A stretch of DNA of 64,000 nucleotides from Pedobacter alluvionis (GCF_003664035.1 NZ_RCCK01000011.1:496001-560000); one strand, 5' to 3'; counted from the stretch's first letter, positions 17,556-27,139 are shown. The notes: generated by a model from the letters alone, not told the origin. Translations and numbers: made by a program.

Positions 17556-18632
17556 CTACTTAGGCAGCTCTATGTAGAAGGTAGTTCCGATACCAATTTT
17601 GCTTTTAAACCAGATTTTCCCCTGATGTAACTCAACAATTGCCTTGATTATGCCCATACCAAATCCTCCAGATTCTTCACCCTTAAGACCTGGCCTTAAG
17701 GTTTCAGGTAATTGGTCAAAAAGGCCTGCCTGCAGCTCTTCCGGAATACCGATCCCGTCATCAGCTACAGTAATTAAAACGGAACTTTCATATTCTTCGG
17801 CATGTAAAGTAATATTTCCATAATCAGGAGTAAATTTTATGGAATTTGAGATGAGGTTATTGATGACCTGCAAAAATTTCATGCTATCCAGGTTCAGATA
17901 AATCTGCTCTGCCGGACTGGTGAACTTAATGTTTTTCATTTTCCCCAGTTTTGATCGTTTATAAAAACGAACCACATCTCTAAGTTCCCAAACCAAATCT
18001 GCCCGCTCCTTCCCAATTTCAATTACTGATGATTTTAAAAATTCACGATTAATCATGCTGCGTACCAAAAGCAGGTTTCGCTCACACATCTCCTGAATAA
18101 AAGCCAGCGAGTTTATCATCTGCTCATCGCCCGTTTTTGAAATATCCTCTTTCATGGATGAAGCCGTTAATTTCATCATGCCCAGCGGTTCTTTTAAATC
18201 GTGCGCCAATACTTCCAGTGTTATATTCTTTCGGGCATTTATTTGTTCGATGTGAATTTTATTATGGCGTGCCACTGTGGTGTCTTCTACCGTACCCACC
18301 AAATGCTTAACATCTCCATCAATAACAGAAAATACAATTACACGTACATATTTTTCCTTATTGGCAAACAGCAAACGGAATTCATATTTTTTATCCGTAC
18401 GCGCTTCAAGGCATTCTTTGCAGCATGACATCACATGGCTTACATCCTCAGGGTGTACACGCTCCAGAAGTAGCTGTGGATTAGTGATCACTTCATCAGG
18501 ATCAAGCTCCCAAATATTACCTATCGATTTATTTAGATATGAAAAATTTTGCGCAGTATAGTTGAAAATAAAATAACCATCAAGAGAGCGGTCACCAAGA
18601 TTACAAAAAAGCTCTTTATTTAATTCGACCAT
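17556..18632 (-). CDS. PAS-domain sensor histidine kinase
   Basis: Soluble kinase of 358 aa with no membrane segment. An N-terminal PAS_3-like domain (about 15-120; FNYTAQNFSYLN, RVHPEDVSHVM, FRLLFANKEKYVRVIV) is followed by the dimerisation/phospho-acceptor helix VLAHDLKEPLGMM with His144. The catalytic domain has an N-box (NLISNSIKFTPD), G1 (DDGIGIPEEL) and G2 (GFGMGIIKAIVELHQGK). The LuxR-type regulator follows directly. A cytosolic PAS domain suggests an internal ligand, redox or light cue; no cofactor residue is evident. Confidence 0.93.
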   Translation of the reverse strand: MVELNKELFCNLGDRSLDGYFIFNYTAQNFSYLNKSIGNIWELDPDEVITNPQLLLERVHPEDVSHVMSCCKECLEARTDKKYEFRLLFANKEKYVRVIVFSVIDGDVKHLVGTVEDTTVARHNKIHIEQINARKNITLEVLAHDLKEPLGMMKLTASSMKEDISKTGDEQMINSLAFIQEMCERNLLLVRSMINREFLKSSVIEIGKERADLVWELRDVVRFYKRSKLGKMKNIKFTSPAEQIYLNLDSMKFLQVINNLISNSIKFTPDYGNITLHAEEYESSVLITVADDGIGIPEELQAGLFDQLPETLRPGLKGEESGGFGMGIIKAIVELHQGKIWFKSKIGIGTTFYIELPK

Positions 18633-18869
18633 GATTTAATGTTTGATAATTTGCCACTAAACGATATAAATAATGAATCAGCAGTCACACTTGAAACACT
18701 ATAGGAGTAAAAATGTTTTATTCAAAAAAGAATGGGTTTAATTACTTAGCATAAGACCACGTACATAGCTGTTGATCCACCTTCAGAGATATTAACATTT
18801 TCCACACGATGTTTAAAATTATTTGATGCATTAAAACTAACTATTACCTAAATTGTTAAACATAAAGAA

Positions 18870-18978
18870 AAGATAAAAAAGTCCTGTGAGTGGGAGATCC
18901 GCGGAGGGCAGGCACACCATAAAAGAAGCTACAATTCTTCTTACCAATAGCCATCGCACAGGTGGCTATTTTGTTTTA
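18870..18978 (+). ncRNA. Candidate small RNA ending in an intrinsic terminator
   Basis: A block of about 100 bases, GC-richer than its surroundings (GGGAGATCCGCGGAGGGCAGG near 18890-18911), ends in a strong terminator hairpin at 18946-18978 although no plus-strand gene precedes it. A second small hairpin, AAGAAG/CTTCTT, lies just before. CCTGTG at 18883-18888 is complementary to CACAGG (18957-18962) in the terminator loop, so a pseudoknot is possible. No confident promoter was found and no known family is recognised. Confidence 0.3.
18946..18978 (+). terminator. Orphan intrinsic terminator
   Basis: AATAGCCA (18946-18953) and TGGCTATT (18963-18970) form a perfect 8-bp stem with a 9-base loop, followed by TTGTTTT. 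No plus-strand coding gene lies upstream for more than 3 kb. Confidence 0.7.
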
Positions 18979-19395
18979 CATCAAGCCAATTAAAAAACAT
19001 TTTACCTGTTGAGCTGATTTCTTCACAGCAATTAAAATTCACGATGAAATAAATCATTCTGCGGCACATGAATCAAGCCGTAGAGGAGACCTCCATAGGC
19101 GACTGGCCGGGGTAATCTCGTGTGTATGACAAAAGAAATCAATTATCCCTCATGATGACAATTTTATAGTTACGATAGCGCTTCTTTTTTGGTGTTTTCA
19201 GGTATTTATACTTAATACTTATCTTTTGTTTTCCTTTGGATTGCAATAGTTTAAACTTCACCAGTCAGTTGATAATAGCTTAATACTGCCAATTTACTTT
19301 GCGCTTTGCCTAAAGTCCTTTCCACATTCCCGTCCTAAAATCTTACATTTATACAATAAAATTGAACATTCCCTTTATTAATTTGTTAAACCATC

Positions 19396-20292
19396 ATGGA
19401 CTACATAGACTATTATAAAATCCTCGATTTAAAAAAAGATGCACCCACTGAGGATATTAAAAAAGCTTATAGAAAATTAGCCCGAAAACATCATCCGGAT
19501 CTCAATCCCAACAATGAAGAAGCCAATAAAAAATTTCAGCAAATTAATGAAGCTAACGAAGTTTTAAGCGATCCTGAAAAACGGAAGAAATACGATAAAT
19601 ATGGCAAAGATTGGCAGCATGCCGATCAGCTTGATGCGCAGCAACAGCAGCAAAGACAATACCAGTCGCAAGGCCAGGGTTATGGTGGCAATAGCTATTC
19701 CGGTGGTTTTGGTGGCGAAGATTTTTCTGATTTCTTTTCTTCCATGTTTGGTGGCGGTGGTGGTAGAAGCAGCAGAAATTCACCTTTTAAAGGCCAGGAT
19801 TACAATGCTGATTTACAGTTAAACCTACTTGATGCCTATACCACCCACAAACAAACCTTAACTGTTAATGGCAAGCAGGTACGCATTACCATTCCAGCTG
19901 GTGTAGAAAACGGACAAAAGATCAAACTTCCGGGCTACGGTGCTCCTGGAGTTAATAACGGCCCTCCAGGCGATCTGTTCATAAAATTCAATATTACCGA
20001 TGACCCCAAATTCAAACGGAAAGGGGATGACATTTATATCCAGGAGGAAATAGATCTGTATACCGCCATTTTGGGTGGCGAAAAAATTGTAGAAACCTTA
20101 AATGGCAAAGTCAAACTTAAAGTACCTGAAGGAACACAGCCAGATGCTACTTTAAGATTAAAAGGCAAAGGGTTTCCGGTTTACAAAAAAGATAACCAAT
20201 TCGGCGATCTGTATATTAAATGGCAGGTTAAAATACCCACCCATCTAAATGCTGAACAAAAAGAATTATTCGAAAAACTTTCCAAATTCTAA
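19396..20292 (+). CDS. cbpA: CbpA-type J-domain co-chaperone
   Basis: DnaJ-family protein of 298 aa that stimulates DnaK ATPase activity. J domain at 1-70 with the HPD motif at 33-35 (KHHPDLNP). A Gln- and Gly/Phe-rich linker (about 75-128) has QQQQQ and GGGGG runs. Two C-terminal substrate-binding barrels follow ([43 protein letters not shown]). The CxxCxGxG zinc finger of true DnaJ is absent, so this is the class II CbpA type. CbpM, its modulator, follows after five bases and confirms the call. DnaK is about 4 kb away on the other strand. Confidence 0.93.
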   Translation: MDYIDYYKILDLKKDAPTEDIKKAYRKLARKHHPDLNPNNEEANKKFQQINEANEVLSDPEKRKKYDKYGKDWQHADQLDAQQQQQRQYQSQGQGYGGNSYSGGFGGEDFSDFFSSMFGGGGGRSSRNSPFKGQDYNADLQLNLLDAYTTHKQTLTVNGKQVRITIPAGVENGQKIKLPGYGAPGVNNGPPGDLFIKFNITDDPKFKRKGDDIYIQEEIDLYTAILGGEKIVETLNGKVKLKVPEGTQPDATLRLKGKGFPVYKKDNQFGDLYIKWQVKIPTHLNAEQKELFEKLSKF

Positions 20293-20297
20293 CCATT

Positions 20298-20597
20298 ATG
20301 GAAACCTATCTAATACCTGTAGAAGAAATTTGCTCTTATCACCATGTAGAAATCAACTTTATCCATTCTCTTGAAGATTTTGGCCTGATCCGTACCACCG
20401 TTAAAAAGCAATCTGTCTTTTTGCCTGTCGATGAATTATCTAAGCTGGAGCAATACCTTCGTTTGGCAAACGATCTGCAGATTAATCTGGAAGGTATTCA
20501 CGCCGTTTCTCATCTGCTTAATCAATTGCAAAATATGCAACAGGAAATAACCGTGCTTCAGAACGAACTAAATTATTATAAGCAACTTAACCAGTAA
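20298..20597 (+). CDS. cbpM: Chaperone modulator CbpM
   Basis: Protein of 99 aa with a MerR-like winged-helix N-terminus (LIPVEEICSYHHVEINFIH) and a C-terminal helix predicted to coil (LNQLQNMQQEITVLQNELNYY). CbpM proteins bind the CbpA J domain and inhibit it. Five bases separate it from cbpA, so they are co-transcribed. Confidence 0.88.
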   Translation: METYLIPVEEICSYHHVEINFIHSLEDFGLIRTTVKKQSVFLPVDELSKLEQYLRLANDLQINLEGIHAVSHLLNQLQNMQQEITVLQNELNYYKQLNQ

Positions 20598-20695
20598 TAC
20601 TAAACAACCATTGTGAGGTATTTCAGATTAAAAGTGCCAGCAAAAACATAACCTTCTAAGATATGTTTCTTAAATTGGCAATCTAATTTTAAAAA

Positions 20696-22270
20696 ATGAG
20701 CGATCTTTCTTCAAAATTCATCGAAAAAATAAAATCATCCTATGCCCCTTCGGGGTCGTACATTTATTTAGGCGCCGGAATTTTAGACGGACAAGTTTAC
20801 AGCGAAGCCGAAGTTAATTTATCACTAAAAATGATGAACAGACACGGTTTAATTGCCGGAGCAACAGGAACCGGAAAAACACGAACCCTGCAATTATTAG
20901 CAGAACAGTTATCAGATGCTGGTGTTCCAGTGTTTATGCTGGATGTTAAAGGCGATTTATCAGGCTTAAACCAACCAGGTTCCGTTAACCCGAAAATAGA
21001 AGAAAGAGCACAACAACTCAACAAAACTTTTTCGCCAACCGGTTTCCCTGTTGAGATTTACTCACTTTCAGGTAAAATGGGCGCCCAGATGCGTGCAACA
21101 GTGCTGGAATTTGGCCCTACGCTATTATCAAAAATTTTAGATTTAAACGACACACAAGCAGGTGTTTTAGCAGTTATCTTCAAATATGCCGATGATAATA
21201 AACTACCAATAATCGATTTAAATGATTTAAAAAAACTAGTCTCATATCTTTCAGAAGGTGCTGGTGCTGCCGAAATTAAAAGCAGTTATGGCAGTATTTC
21301 TACTGCAACATCAGGTACCATGCTCAGGAAAATAGTTGCCATAGAACAACAAGGATTAGGTGGTATGTTTGGCGAAAAATCGTTTGATATAGAAGATCTT
21401 TCCGAACGGGTTGATGGCAAAGGAACCATTAGTCTGTTAAATATCTCTGATGTTCAAAACCAGCCCATATTATACTCTACATTTTTATTAAGCTTATTGG
21501 CTGAATTATTTAATACCATGCCCGAAGTTGGCGATTTAGACAAACCAAAGCTGGTATTCTTTTTTGATGAGGCCCATTTATTATTCAAAAATTCTTCTAA
21601 AGCATTTTTAGAACAGATAGAAACCATTATCAGGCTCATCCGTTCTAAAGGTGTTGGTGTTTTCTTTTGTACACAGGCACCTACCGATGTTCCGGAAAGT
21701 GTTTTAGGTCAGTTGGGCAACCGCGTGCAACATGCTTTGAGGGCTTTTACTCCAAATGATGTAGATGCACTGAAAAAGACAGTGAATACCTACCCGAAAT
21801 CAGATTTTTATGAGATCGATAAAATATTAACCTCATTGGGTACGGGACAGGCTTTGGTTACCGTTTTAAATGAAAAAGGTATTCCAACTGAGGTTTCGGC
21901 AACCATGCTTACCCCACCAAGAGCCGTAATGGGACCGTTAACTTCTGCAGATTTTGATCAGGTGGTTCACGCCAGTCCGATGTACACTAAATATAAAGAT
22001 GCAATTGATCGGGAAAGTGCTTACGAAATTTTAACCCAGCGCATTAATGAACAAACTGTAGCAGCAGAACAGGAAAATCAGGAAGCTGAGGCTCAAAAAC
22101 AAGCTGAGAAGGAAAGCAAACCTAAACCGGGTGAAAAGAGCCTTGTTGAGCAGGTAATGGGCGCGACAATAACCCGCCAAATTGGTAAAGAAATTGTTCG
22201 CGGCATTTTTGGCATGCTCACCGGAAAGAAAACACGATCAAAAACCGGTGGTGGACTTTTTGGATTCTAA
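20696..22270 (+). CDS. HerA-like ATPase of the DUF853/YjgR family
   Basis: P-loop ATPase of 524 aa of the HerA/FtsK superfamily. Walker A GATGTGKT at 55-62, DVKGDLSGL after it, a Walker B strand LVFFFDEAHLLF near 285-296, and the arginine/sensor segment FFCTQAPTDVPESVLGQL are present. A charged Gln/Glu-rich stretch (about 455-480) precedes a Gly-rich tail. YjgR-type proteins are widespread and poorly characterised; no NurA nuclease partner is adjacent. Not in an obvious operon. Confidence 0.88.
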   Translation: MSDLSSKFIEKIKSSYAPSGSYIYLGAGILDGQVYSEAEVNLSLKMMNRHGLIAGATGTGKTRTLQLLAEQLSDAGVPVFMLDVKGDLSGLNQPGSVNPKIEERAQQLNKTFSPTGFPVEIYSLSGKMGAQMRATVLEFGPTLLSKILDLNDTQAGVLAVIFKYADDNKLPIIDLNDLKKLVSYLSEGAGAAEIKSSYGSISTATSGTMLRKIVAIEQQGLGGMFGEKSFDIEDLSERVDGKGTISLLNISDVQNQPILYSTFLLSLLAELFNTMPEVGDLDKPKLVFFFDEAHLLFKNSSKAFLEQIETIIRLIRSKGVGVFFCTQAPTDVPESVLGQLGNRVQHALRAFTPNDVDALKKTVNTYPKSDFYEIDKILTSLGTGQALVTVLNEKGIPTEVSATMLTPPRAVMGPLTSADFDQVVHASPMYTKYKDAIDRESAYEILTQRINEQTVAAEQENQEAEAQKQAEKESKPKPGEKSLVEQVMGATITRQIGKEIVRGIFGMLTGKKTRSKTGGGLFGF

Positions 22271-22384
22271 ACAAATTATTTAACTTTTAAAACGCTCAAA
22301 TTATTAATTTCGCGATACGAACCAGAGAGGTTACTCCATTAATCATCAAAAAGTTCGGCACTAACAAAAATTAACAAGTAATAA

Positions 22385-23284
22385 ATGAAACCCACCCTAT
22401 TAATATTGGCAGCCGGTATGGCAAGCCGTTATGGAAGTATGAAACAGATAGATGGTTTTGGCCCAAATGGCGAAACGATTATCGATTATTCAATATACGA
22501 TGCAATTAATGCTGGCTTTGGCAAAGTTGTATTTATCATTAAAGAAGAGTTTGTAGATAATTTTAAAGCTATTTTTGAACCTAAACTTGCAGGAAGAATA
22601 GAAACAGATTATGTTTTCCAAAATTTCGATCTAAAACAGTTCGGAATAGAAGAAGAAATTTATAGAGAAAAACCCTGGGGTACTGCACACGCAATCCTAT
22701 CGGGTAGAAACGTAGTTAAAGAACCATTTTGCGTAATTAACGCTGATGATTATTATGGTTTCGATGCCTTTAAAAAAATGGTTGATTTCTTAACCACGGA
22801 AGTGACGGATAGCAATTATTCAATTATCGGTTACGAAATTGGCAAAACTTTATCTGAGTTTGGCGCTGTTTCCCGCGGTGTTTGTAAAGTAGATGCAGCC
22901 GGCAACCTGGAAGAAATTGTAGAACGCACAAAAGTTTATCCTAAAGACGGTAGTATCTTTTACGAAGAAAATGGCGAAGAATTTCCATTGGCATTTGAAA
23001 CGCCTGTATCGATGAATTTCTGGGGCTTTACACCAGCAGTATTCAAAATTACAGAAGATCTTTTTAGAGAATTTGCCCAGGCGAACAAAGATAAACCTAA
23101 AGCAGAATTTTTTATTCCATTAATCGGCGAAAACCTGGTAAAAAGCAATACAGCAACCTTTAAAGTAGTACCAACCTCAAACAAATGGTTCGGTGTAACT
23201 TACAAAGAAGACAAGCCTTATGTTCAGGATAGTATTGACCAATTGGTTAAAAACGGAACATATCCGGAAAAACTATGGAACTAA
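22385..23284 (+). CDS. Sugar-phosphate nucleotidyltransferase family protein
   Basis: NTP-transferase of 299 aa. The N-terminal signature LILAAGMASRYGSMKQID is a variant of the GxGxRxxPxTxxxPK loop; Asp residues in NADDYYGFDAF probably bind the metal. The middle contains GAVSRGVCKVD and a substrate-side MNFWGF motif. Product specificity (NDP-glucose, choline- or other NDP-activated group) cannot be told; no sugar-pathway genes are adjacent. It is followed by a perfect terminator. Confidence 0.82.
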   Translation: MKPTLLILAAGMASRYGSMKQIDGFGPNGETIIDYSIYDAINAGFGKVVFIIKEEFVDNFKAIFEPKLAGRIETDYVFQNFDLKQFGIEEEIYREKPWGTAHAILSGRNVVKEPFCVINADDYYGFDAFKKMVDFLTTEVTDSNYSIIGYEIGKTLSEFGAVSRGVCKVDAAGNLEEIVERTKVYPKDGSIFYEENGEEFPLAFETPVSMNFWGFTPAVFKITEDLFREFAQANKDKPKAEFFIPLIGENLVKSNTATFKVVPTSNKWFGVTYKEDKPYVQDSIDQLVKNGTYPEKLWN

Positions 23285-23346
23285 TTTAGAATTCTGAAGT
23301 TTTAAAAGCCTAAGGATACGCTAAAGAAAATACAAAAATTACGCAG

Positions 23347-23382
23347 ATAGGTACGGGTTTAATTAACCGTACCTATTTGCTT
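23347..23382 (+). terminator. Terminator after the nucleotidyltransferase gene
   Basis: ATAGGTACGG (23347-23356) pairs perfectly with CCGTACCTAT (23367-23376), 10-base loop, followed by the T-rich TTGCTTTCT. Confidence 0.7.
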
Positions 23383-23661
23383 TCTCCATTAGCAGAAGAA
23401 AAAAAATATTCCTCAAAACATCAATAATCAGGTATTTAAATCGCCACAAGCTATTGCAAATAACCTCAGACCAATCGCTTTATCTTGCTTTTACCTATGC
23501 TGATTACCTTTTTATGAAATAGGTTTCGACAACTCAGCGAAGAAATGGCCTACCTTTACAACAAACACGGGCGTATGGCTTCCTTTTGTGCCAAATACGT
23601 TTTCATTTAATAAGTCTAATAGTAGCGTGGGATGCAAATACGCCAAACAAAAAAGAAGAAC
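23383..23661. other. Intergenic stretch with nothing recognised
   Basis: Between the terminator and the small membrane protein. No repeat family, promoter consensus or RNA structure stood out. Confidence 0.5.
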
Positions 23662-23961
23662 ATGGGAATCAATAATTTTAAAGTCTGGCTTTTTATTTTC
23701 GCTTCGCTCCTTTTTGTCCTTTTTACTTTCATAACATTCATTGCATCTGGATTGGTTGATGAAGGGGCCGATGGAAACAGCTCAACTGTACAAGCAATAG
23801 CTAAAGCATATTATATTTTCCGTTTCCCTACACATACTTTGTTTTTTCAATTTATGAATGGTCCTATTTTCTTCTTTGGACTATTGATCAATTGTTTGTT
23901 TTATGGTTTTTTCACTGAGCGAATTGTTTTTATATTGAGTAAATTAACTACCAGGTTATGA
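23662..23961 (+). CDS. Hypothetical small membrane protein
   Basis: Protein of 99 aa from the ATG before GINNFKVWLF; an ATG ten codons upstream (23632) is possible but adds a lysine-rich stretch with no support. Two hydrophobic segments (about 7-27 and 62-85) flank a polar loop (GLVDEGADGNSSTVQA). No family recognised and no close neighbours. Confidence 0.5.
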   Translation: MGINNFKVWLFIFASLLFVLFTFITFIASGLVDEGADGNSSTVQAIAKAYYIFRFPTHTLFFQFMNGPIFFFGLLINCLFYGFFTERIVFILSKLTTRL

Positions 23962-23963
23962 TC

Positions 23964-24032
23964 ATATAAGACATTTAAGGTCATATAAGTACTTTTCCAA
24001 ACCTTCGCATGTTTTGAAAATCTGCGAGGTTT
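23964..24032. repeat. CATATAAG repeat and AAACCT palindrome
   Basis: CATATAAG occurs twice separated by ACATTTAAGGT. Just downstream AAACCTTCGC (23999-24008) pairs imperfectly with GCGAGGTTT (24024-24032). The CATATAAG unit recurs at 24242-24268. Confidence 0.55.
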
Positions 24033-24180
24033 AAAACACCTGCCATAAACAACAAGTCCTCCTCCATAAACCCGACAGCAGCGAAAATACTTTTTAAAGT
24101 ATGGCCTTAATACAAAGCAATTGCAACAGATGGAAAAGATGCTTCGTTCTCAGCATGACAGAAGTTTAAAAGATTGTAGC

Positions 24181-24228
24181 GAATGGCGGGACTGCAGTTC
24201 CCGAAAAGTACCGGAACATTCATTTCCA
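24181..24228 (+). repeat. Dispersed repeat, copy 2 (partner at 7537-7583)
   Basis: Begins GAATGGCGGGACTGCAGT and ends TTCATTTCC. It matches the minus strand of 7537-7583 with scattered differences. Confidence 0.55.
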
Positions 24229-24241
24229 AAATATTTTGAAC

Positions 24242-24268
24242 CATATAAGACATATAAGAACATATAAG
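24242..24268 (+). repeat. CATATAAG short tandem repeat
   Basis: Three near-copies in a row: CATATAAGA, CATATAAGAA, CATATAAG. Same unit as at 23964. Confidence 0.6.
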
Positions 24269-24302
24269 CCTTTTTTGAACTCCCGCGAGACATTTAGCCC
24301 AC

Positions 24303-24338
24303 AAAAAAAAGCGTTCCGATTTTAAACCGGAACGCTTT
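24303..24338 (-). terminator. Terminator of dnaK
   Basis: On the minus strand AAAGCGTTCCG pairs perfectly with CGGAACGCTTT (24308-24318 with 24328-24338) around a 9-base loop, followed by eight T. It lies 43 bases past the dnaK stop. Confidence 0.93.
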
Positions 24339-24381
24339 CTATATTTAAATCTTCGGACTTTACGGACCTCCGACTTTAAGA

Positions 24382-26292
24382 CTATTTCTTATCGTCTTCT
24401 TTTACTTCTTCAAAATCAACGTCGGTAACATTATCGCCACCACCTTGAGGTTGACCATCAGCTTGTGGTTGTTCACCACCTTGAGGCTGACCGCCATCTT
24501 TGTACATTTCTTCTGATGCTACGTTCCATGCATTTTGCAATTCAGCTTGTGCTGCATCGATATCTGCAAAGTTACGTGATAAATGCGCTGCTTTTAATTT
24601 CTCTAAACCAGCTTCGATTGGCGCTTTTTTATCCGCAGATAATTTATCACCAAACTCTTTTAATTGTTTCTCAGTTGAGAAAATTAAAGCATCGGCTCCG
24701 TTGATTTTATCAGCTTCTTCTTTTTGCTTAGCATCATCTGCTGCATTAGCTTCAGCTTCTTCTTTCATTTTTTTGATCTCAGCATCAGTTAAACCTGAAG
24801 ATGCTTCGATACGGATTTTTTGCTCTTTACCAGTCGCTTTATCTTTAGCACTTACGTGTAAAATACCGTTGGCATCAATATCGAACGATACTTCAACCTG
24901 AGGCACACCACGAGGTGCCGGTGGAATACCATCTAAAATGAAACGGCCAATTGTACGGTTCTGGCCAGCCATTGGGCGCTCACCTTGTAAAATATGGATT
25001 TCTACTGAAGGCTGGTTATCAGCTGCAGTTGAGAAAGTTTCCGATTTTTTAGTTGGGATAGTTGTGTTAGACTCGATTAATTTAGTCATTACACCACCCA
25101 TAGTTTCGATACCTAATGATAAAGGAGTAACGTCTAATAACAATACATCTTTCACATCACCAGTTAACACACCACCCTGAATAGCAGCACCAATCGCTAC
25201 AACCTCATCAGGGTTAACACCTTTACTTGGCTCTTTACCGAAGAAAGCTTTAACCGCTTCCTGGATTGCAGGGATACGGGTTGAACCACCTACCAAAATA
25301 ATTTCGTCGATATCGCTTGTGCTTAAACCAGCATTTTTCAAAGCAGATTTACAAGGATCGATAGTACGTTTTATCAAACTATCAGCCAATTGCTCAAATT
25401 TAGCACGAGATAATGTACGCACTAAGTGTTTAGGGCCGCTGGCATCAGCAGTAATGTATGGTAAGTTAATTTCTGTCGAAGTGGTGCTTGATAACTCAAT
25501 TTTAGCTTTCTCAGCAGCTTCTTTTAAACGTTGTAAAGCCATTGGATCTTTTGCAAGGTCCATGCTGTTTTCTGATTTAAATTCTTCAGTTAACCAATCG
25601 ATAATAATGTGGTCAAAGTCATCACCACCTAAGTGTGTATCACCATCAGTAGATTTTACTTCGAAAACACCATCGCCTAATTCCAATACAGAAACGTCAT
25701 GTGTACCACCACCACAGTCAAACACAACAATTTTCATGTCTTTGTGTGCTTTATCTAAACCATAGGCTAAAGCAGCAGCAGTAGGCTCGTTAATGATACG
25801 TTTTACAGTTAAACCTGCAATTTCACCAGCTTCTTTAGTAGCCTGACGTTGTGCATCATTAAAATAAGCTGGTACCGTAATTACGGCTTCTGTAACTTCC
25901 TGACCTAAGAAATCTTCAGCAGTTTTTTTCATTTTCTGCAAAATCATTGCAGAAATCTCTTGTGGAGTATATTTTCTGTCGTCGATTTCAACACGTGGTG
26001 TATTGTTATCACCTTTAACCACTTTATAAGGTACACGCCCAGCTTCTTTCGCACTTTCGTCGTAGCTGTTACCCATAAAGCGTTTAATCGAATATATCGT
26101 TTTTGTTGGGTTGGTTATAGCCTGACGTTTAGCAGGCTCGCCAACTTTACGCTCACCGTTTTCTGCAAAAGCAACAATAGACGGTGTAGTACGTTTACCC
26201 TCACTGTTTGCGATAACTACAGGCTCGTTGCCCTCCATTACGCTCACGCAAGAGTTTGTTGTTCCTAAGTCTATTCCAATAATTTTTCCCAT
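24382..26292 (-). CDS. dnaK: Chaperone DnaK (Hsp70)
   Basis: Hsp70 of 636 aa from the ATG before [15 protein letters not shown]; an upstream in-frame start (26358) would place codons over the likely promoter. ATPase domain markers include [37 protein letters not shown] and [12 protein letters not shown]. The linker [15 protein letters not shown] is complete, followed by the substrate-binding domain and a helical lid with a Gly/Gln-rich tail ending [13 protein letters not shown]. No grpE or dnaJ is adjacent, so dnaK is a single-gene unit with its own terminator; the CbpA/CbpM pair is about 4 kb away. Confidence 0.98.
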   Translation of the reverse strand: MGKIIGIDLGTTNSCVSVMEGNEPVVIANSEGKRTTPSIVAFAENGERKVGEPAKRQAITNPTKTIYSIKRFMGNSYDESAKEAGRVPYKVVKGDNNTPRVEIDDRKYTPQEISAMILQKMKKTAEDFLGQEVTEAVITVPAYFNDAQRQATKEAGEIAGLTVKRIINEPTAAALAYGLDKAHKDMKIVVFDCGGGTHDVSVLELGDGVFEVKSTDGDTHLGGDDFDHIIIDWLTEEFKSENSMDLAKDPMALQRLKEAAEKAKIELSSTTSTEINLPYITADASGPKHLVRTLSRAKFEQLADSLIKRTIDPCKSALKNAGLSTSDIDEIILVGGSTRIPAIQEAVKAFFGKEPSKGVNPDEVVAIGAAIQGGVLTGDVKDVLLLDVTPLSLGIETMGGVMTKLIESNTTIPTKKSETFSTAADNQPSVEIHILQGERPMAGQNRTIGRFILDGIPPAPRGVPQVEVSFDIDANGILHVSAKDKATGKEQKIRIEASSGLTDAEIKKMKEEAEANAADDAKQKEEADKINGADALIFSTEKQLKEFGDKLSADKKAPIEAGLEKLKAAHLSRNFADIDAAQAELQNAWNVASEEMYKDGGQPQGGEQPQADGQPQGGGDNVTDVDFEEVKEDDKK

Positions 26293-26340
26293 TGTATTTT
26301 TAATTTCTCTTTTTAAAGTATTATAATTTCTACTGCTATT

Positions 26341-26358
26341 AAACAATGCTTGTGCCAA
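26341..26358 (-). promoter_or_regulatory. Candidate sigma-54-like (-24/-12) promoter of dnaK
   Basis: The minus strand reads TTGGCACAAGCATTGTTT. This aligns with the TGGCAC-N5-TTGC consensus, with T in place of the final C. It lies 49 bases upstream of the dnaK ATG. No TAnnTTTG box was found in the same interval. Tentative. Confidence 0.4.
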
Positions 26359-26745
26359 TTGGTTTTTGGCAGAAAATATAGGTAAAAGACTGTTAAAATG
26401 TAAAAAAAGAGGCTATAGTTTACTGACAGCATGACAGAAATAAGCTAAAAGGCTAAAGCTTAAAGACTAAAGCAATTGCAGATTCCTTAAAATGATTTGA
26501 AAATAAAAGTCAGCAGTTCTTCGGCAGCACCTGCCCCGCTAACCGCTTAACTTCGTTTCACTCGTGTTCGCTATTATCGGGTTTATTGAACAGCGTTTTT
26601 TTGTGCTTCGGTGATAAAAACACAAGCAGAAATAGTAAGTGATCGTCTAAATGCCCTCAAAGTTTTATATATTTAAATTACAATCAATCGGTGCAATCAT
26701 TTAAATCTTTGTAATCACCTAAAAACCCTTATAATCACCAAAAAA
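26359..26745. other. Gene-free region between dnaK and the DUF1304 gene
   Basis: Contains short near-tandem units (GCTAAAAGGCTAAAGCTTAAAG around 26444-26465, given here as decayed copies of GGCTAAAG) and a repeat at 26686-26738 shared with the fusA-rpsG gap. No coding gene supported. Confidence 0.5.
26686..26738 (+). repeat. Dispersed repeat, copy 2 (partner at 63611-63700)
   Basis: AATCGGTGCAAT followed by TTAAATCTTTGTAATC and TATAATCACC. The fusA-rpsG gap has AATCGGTGCAAT followed by TTAAATCTGTGTAATC. Confidence 0.6.
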
Positions 26746-27105
26746 ATGCAAATAGCAGCACAAATCGTAATCGGCTTAGTCGCCTTTATCCACATCTACA
26801 TCCTTTGGTTGGAAATGTTCGCCTGGACCACCAAAGCACCAAAAGTTTTTAAAACCATCCCGAAAGATTTATTCGTACCAACAAAAACATTGGCTGCCAA
26901 TCAAGGCTTGTACAATGGCTTTTTAGCAGCAGGTTTAATCTGGTCGTTATGTATCGGCGACCCTCAATGGAAACTTTATGTGGCCATATTCTTTTTAACC
27001 TGCGTAATTATTGCCGGAATTTATGGCGCCGCAACAGCCAGTAAAAAAATCCTTTATGTGCAATCCATCCCGGCATTAATCGCATTGATTTTATTGCACC
27101 TGTAA
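26746..27105 (+). CDS. DUF1304 family membrane protein
   Basis: Protein of 119 aa with four hydrophobic segments. The N-terminal HIYILWLEMFAW and the ANQGLYNGFLAAGL motif are characteristic of DUF1304. Function unknown; family members are small polytopic proteins found alone. No operon neighbours. Confidence 0.9.
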   Translation: MQIAAQIVIGLVAFIHIYILWLEMFAWTTKAPKVFKTIPKDLFVPTKTLAANQGLYNGFLAAGLIWSLCIGDPQWKLYVAIFFLTCVIIAGIYGAATASKKILYVQSIPALIALILLHL

Positions 27106-27116
27106 GTTCCATTCTG

Positions 27117-27139
27117 TTGGTTGGTGTCACACCAACCAA
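27117..27139. repeat. Perfect palindromic hairpin after the DUF1304 gene
   Basis: TTGGTTGGTG (27117-27126), TCA, CACCAACCAA (27130-27139): a perfect 10-bp stem with a 3-base loop. No T-tract follows, so it is a weak terminator at best. Confidence 0.7.

Larger units (their letters stand above)
18633..19395. other. Long intergenic region between divergent PAS kinase and cbpA
   Basis: No supported gene in about 760 bases. It contains a compact GC-richer block at 18880-18978 that ends in a perfect terminator hairpin (candidate small RNA), and a stretch around 19080-19130 that shares CTCCATAGGCGAC with the opposite strand at 34549-34561. A 13-codon frame with AGGAG before its ATG (18713-18754) is too short to call. 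No full-consensus promoter for cbpA was found. Confidence 0.55.
23962..24302. other. Repeat-filled gap between convergent genes
   Basis: Contains near-tandem CATATAAG units at both ends (23964-23989 and 24242-24268), an imperfect palindrome AAACCTTCGC/GCGAGGTTT (23999-24032) and a dispersed repeat (24181-24228). No coding gene supported. Confidence 0.6.

Noticed and set aside
18713..18754. 13-codon frame with AGGAG before its ATG
   Set aside because: Too short to support as a gene in a gene-poor, AT-rich stretch; no family or coupling to another gene.
24107..24304. Minus-strand frame of 65 codons
   Set aside because: Lies in dispersed repeats and the dnaK terminator region; no coding features.
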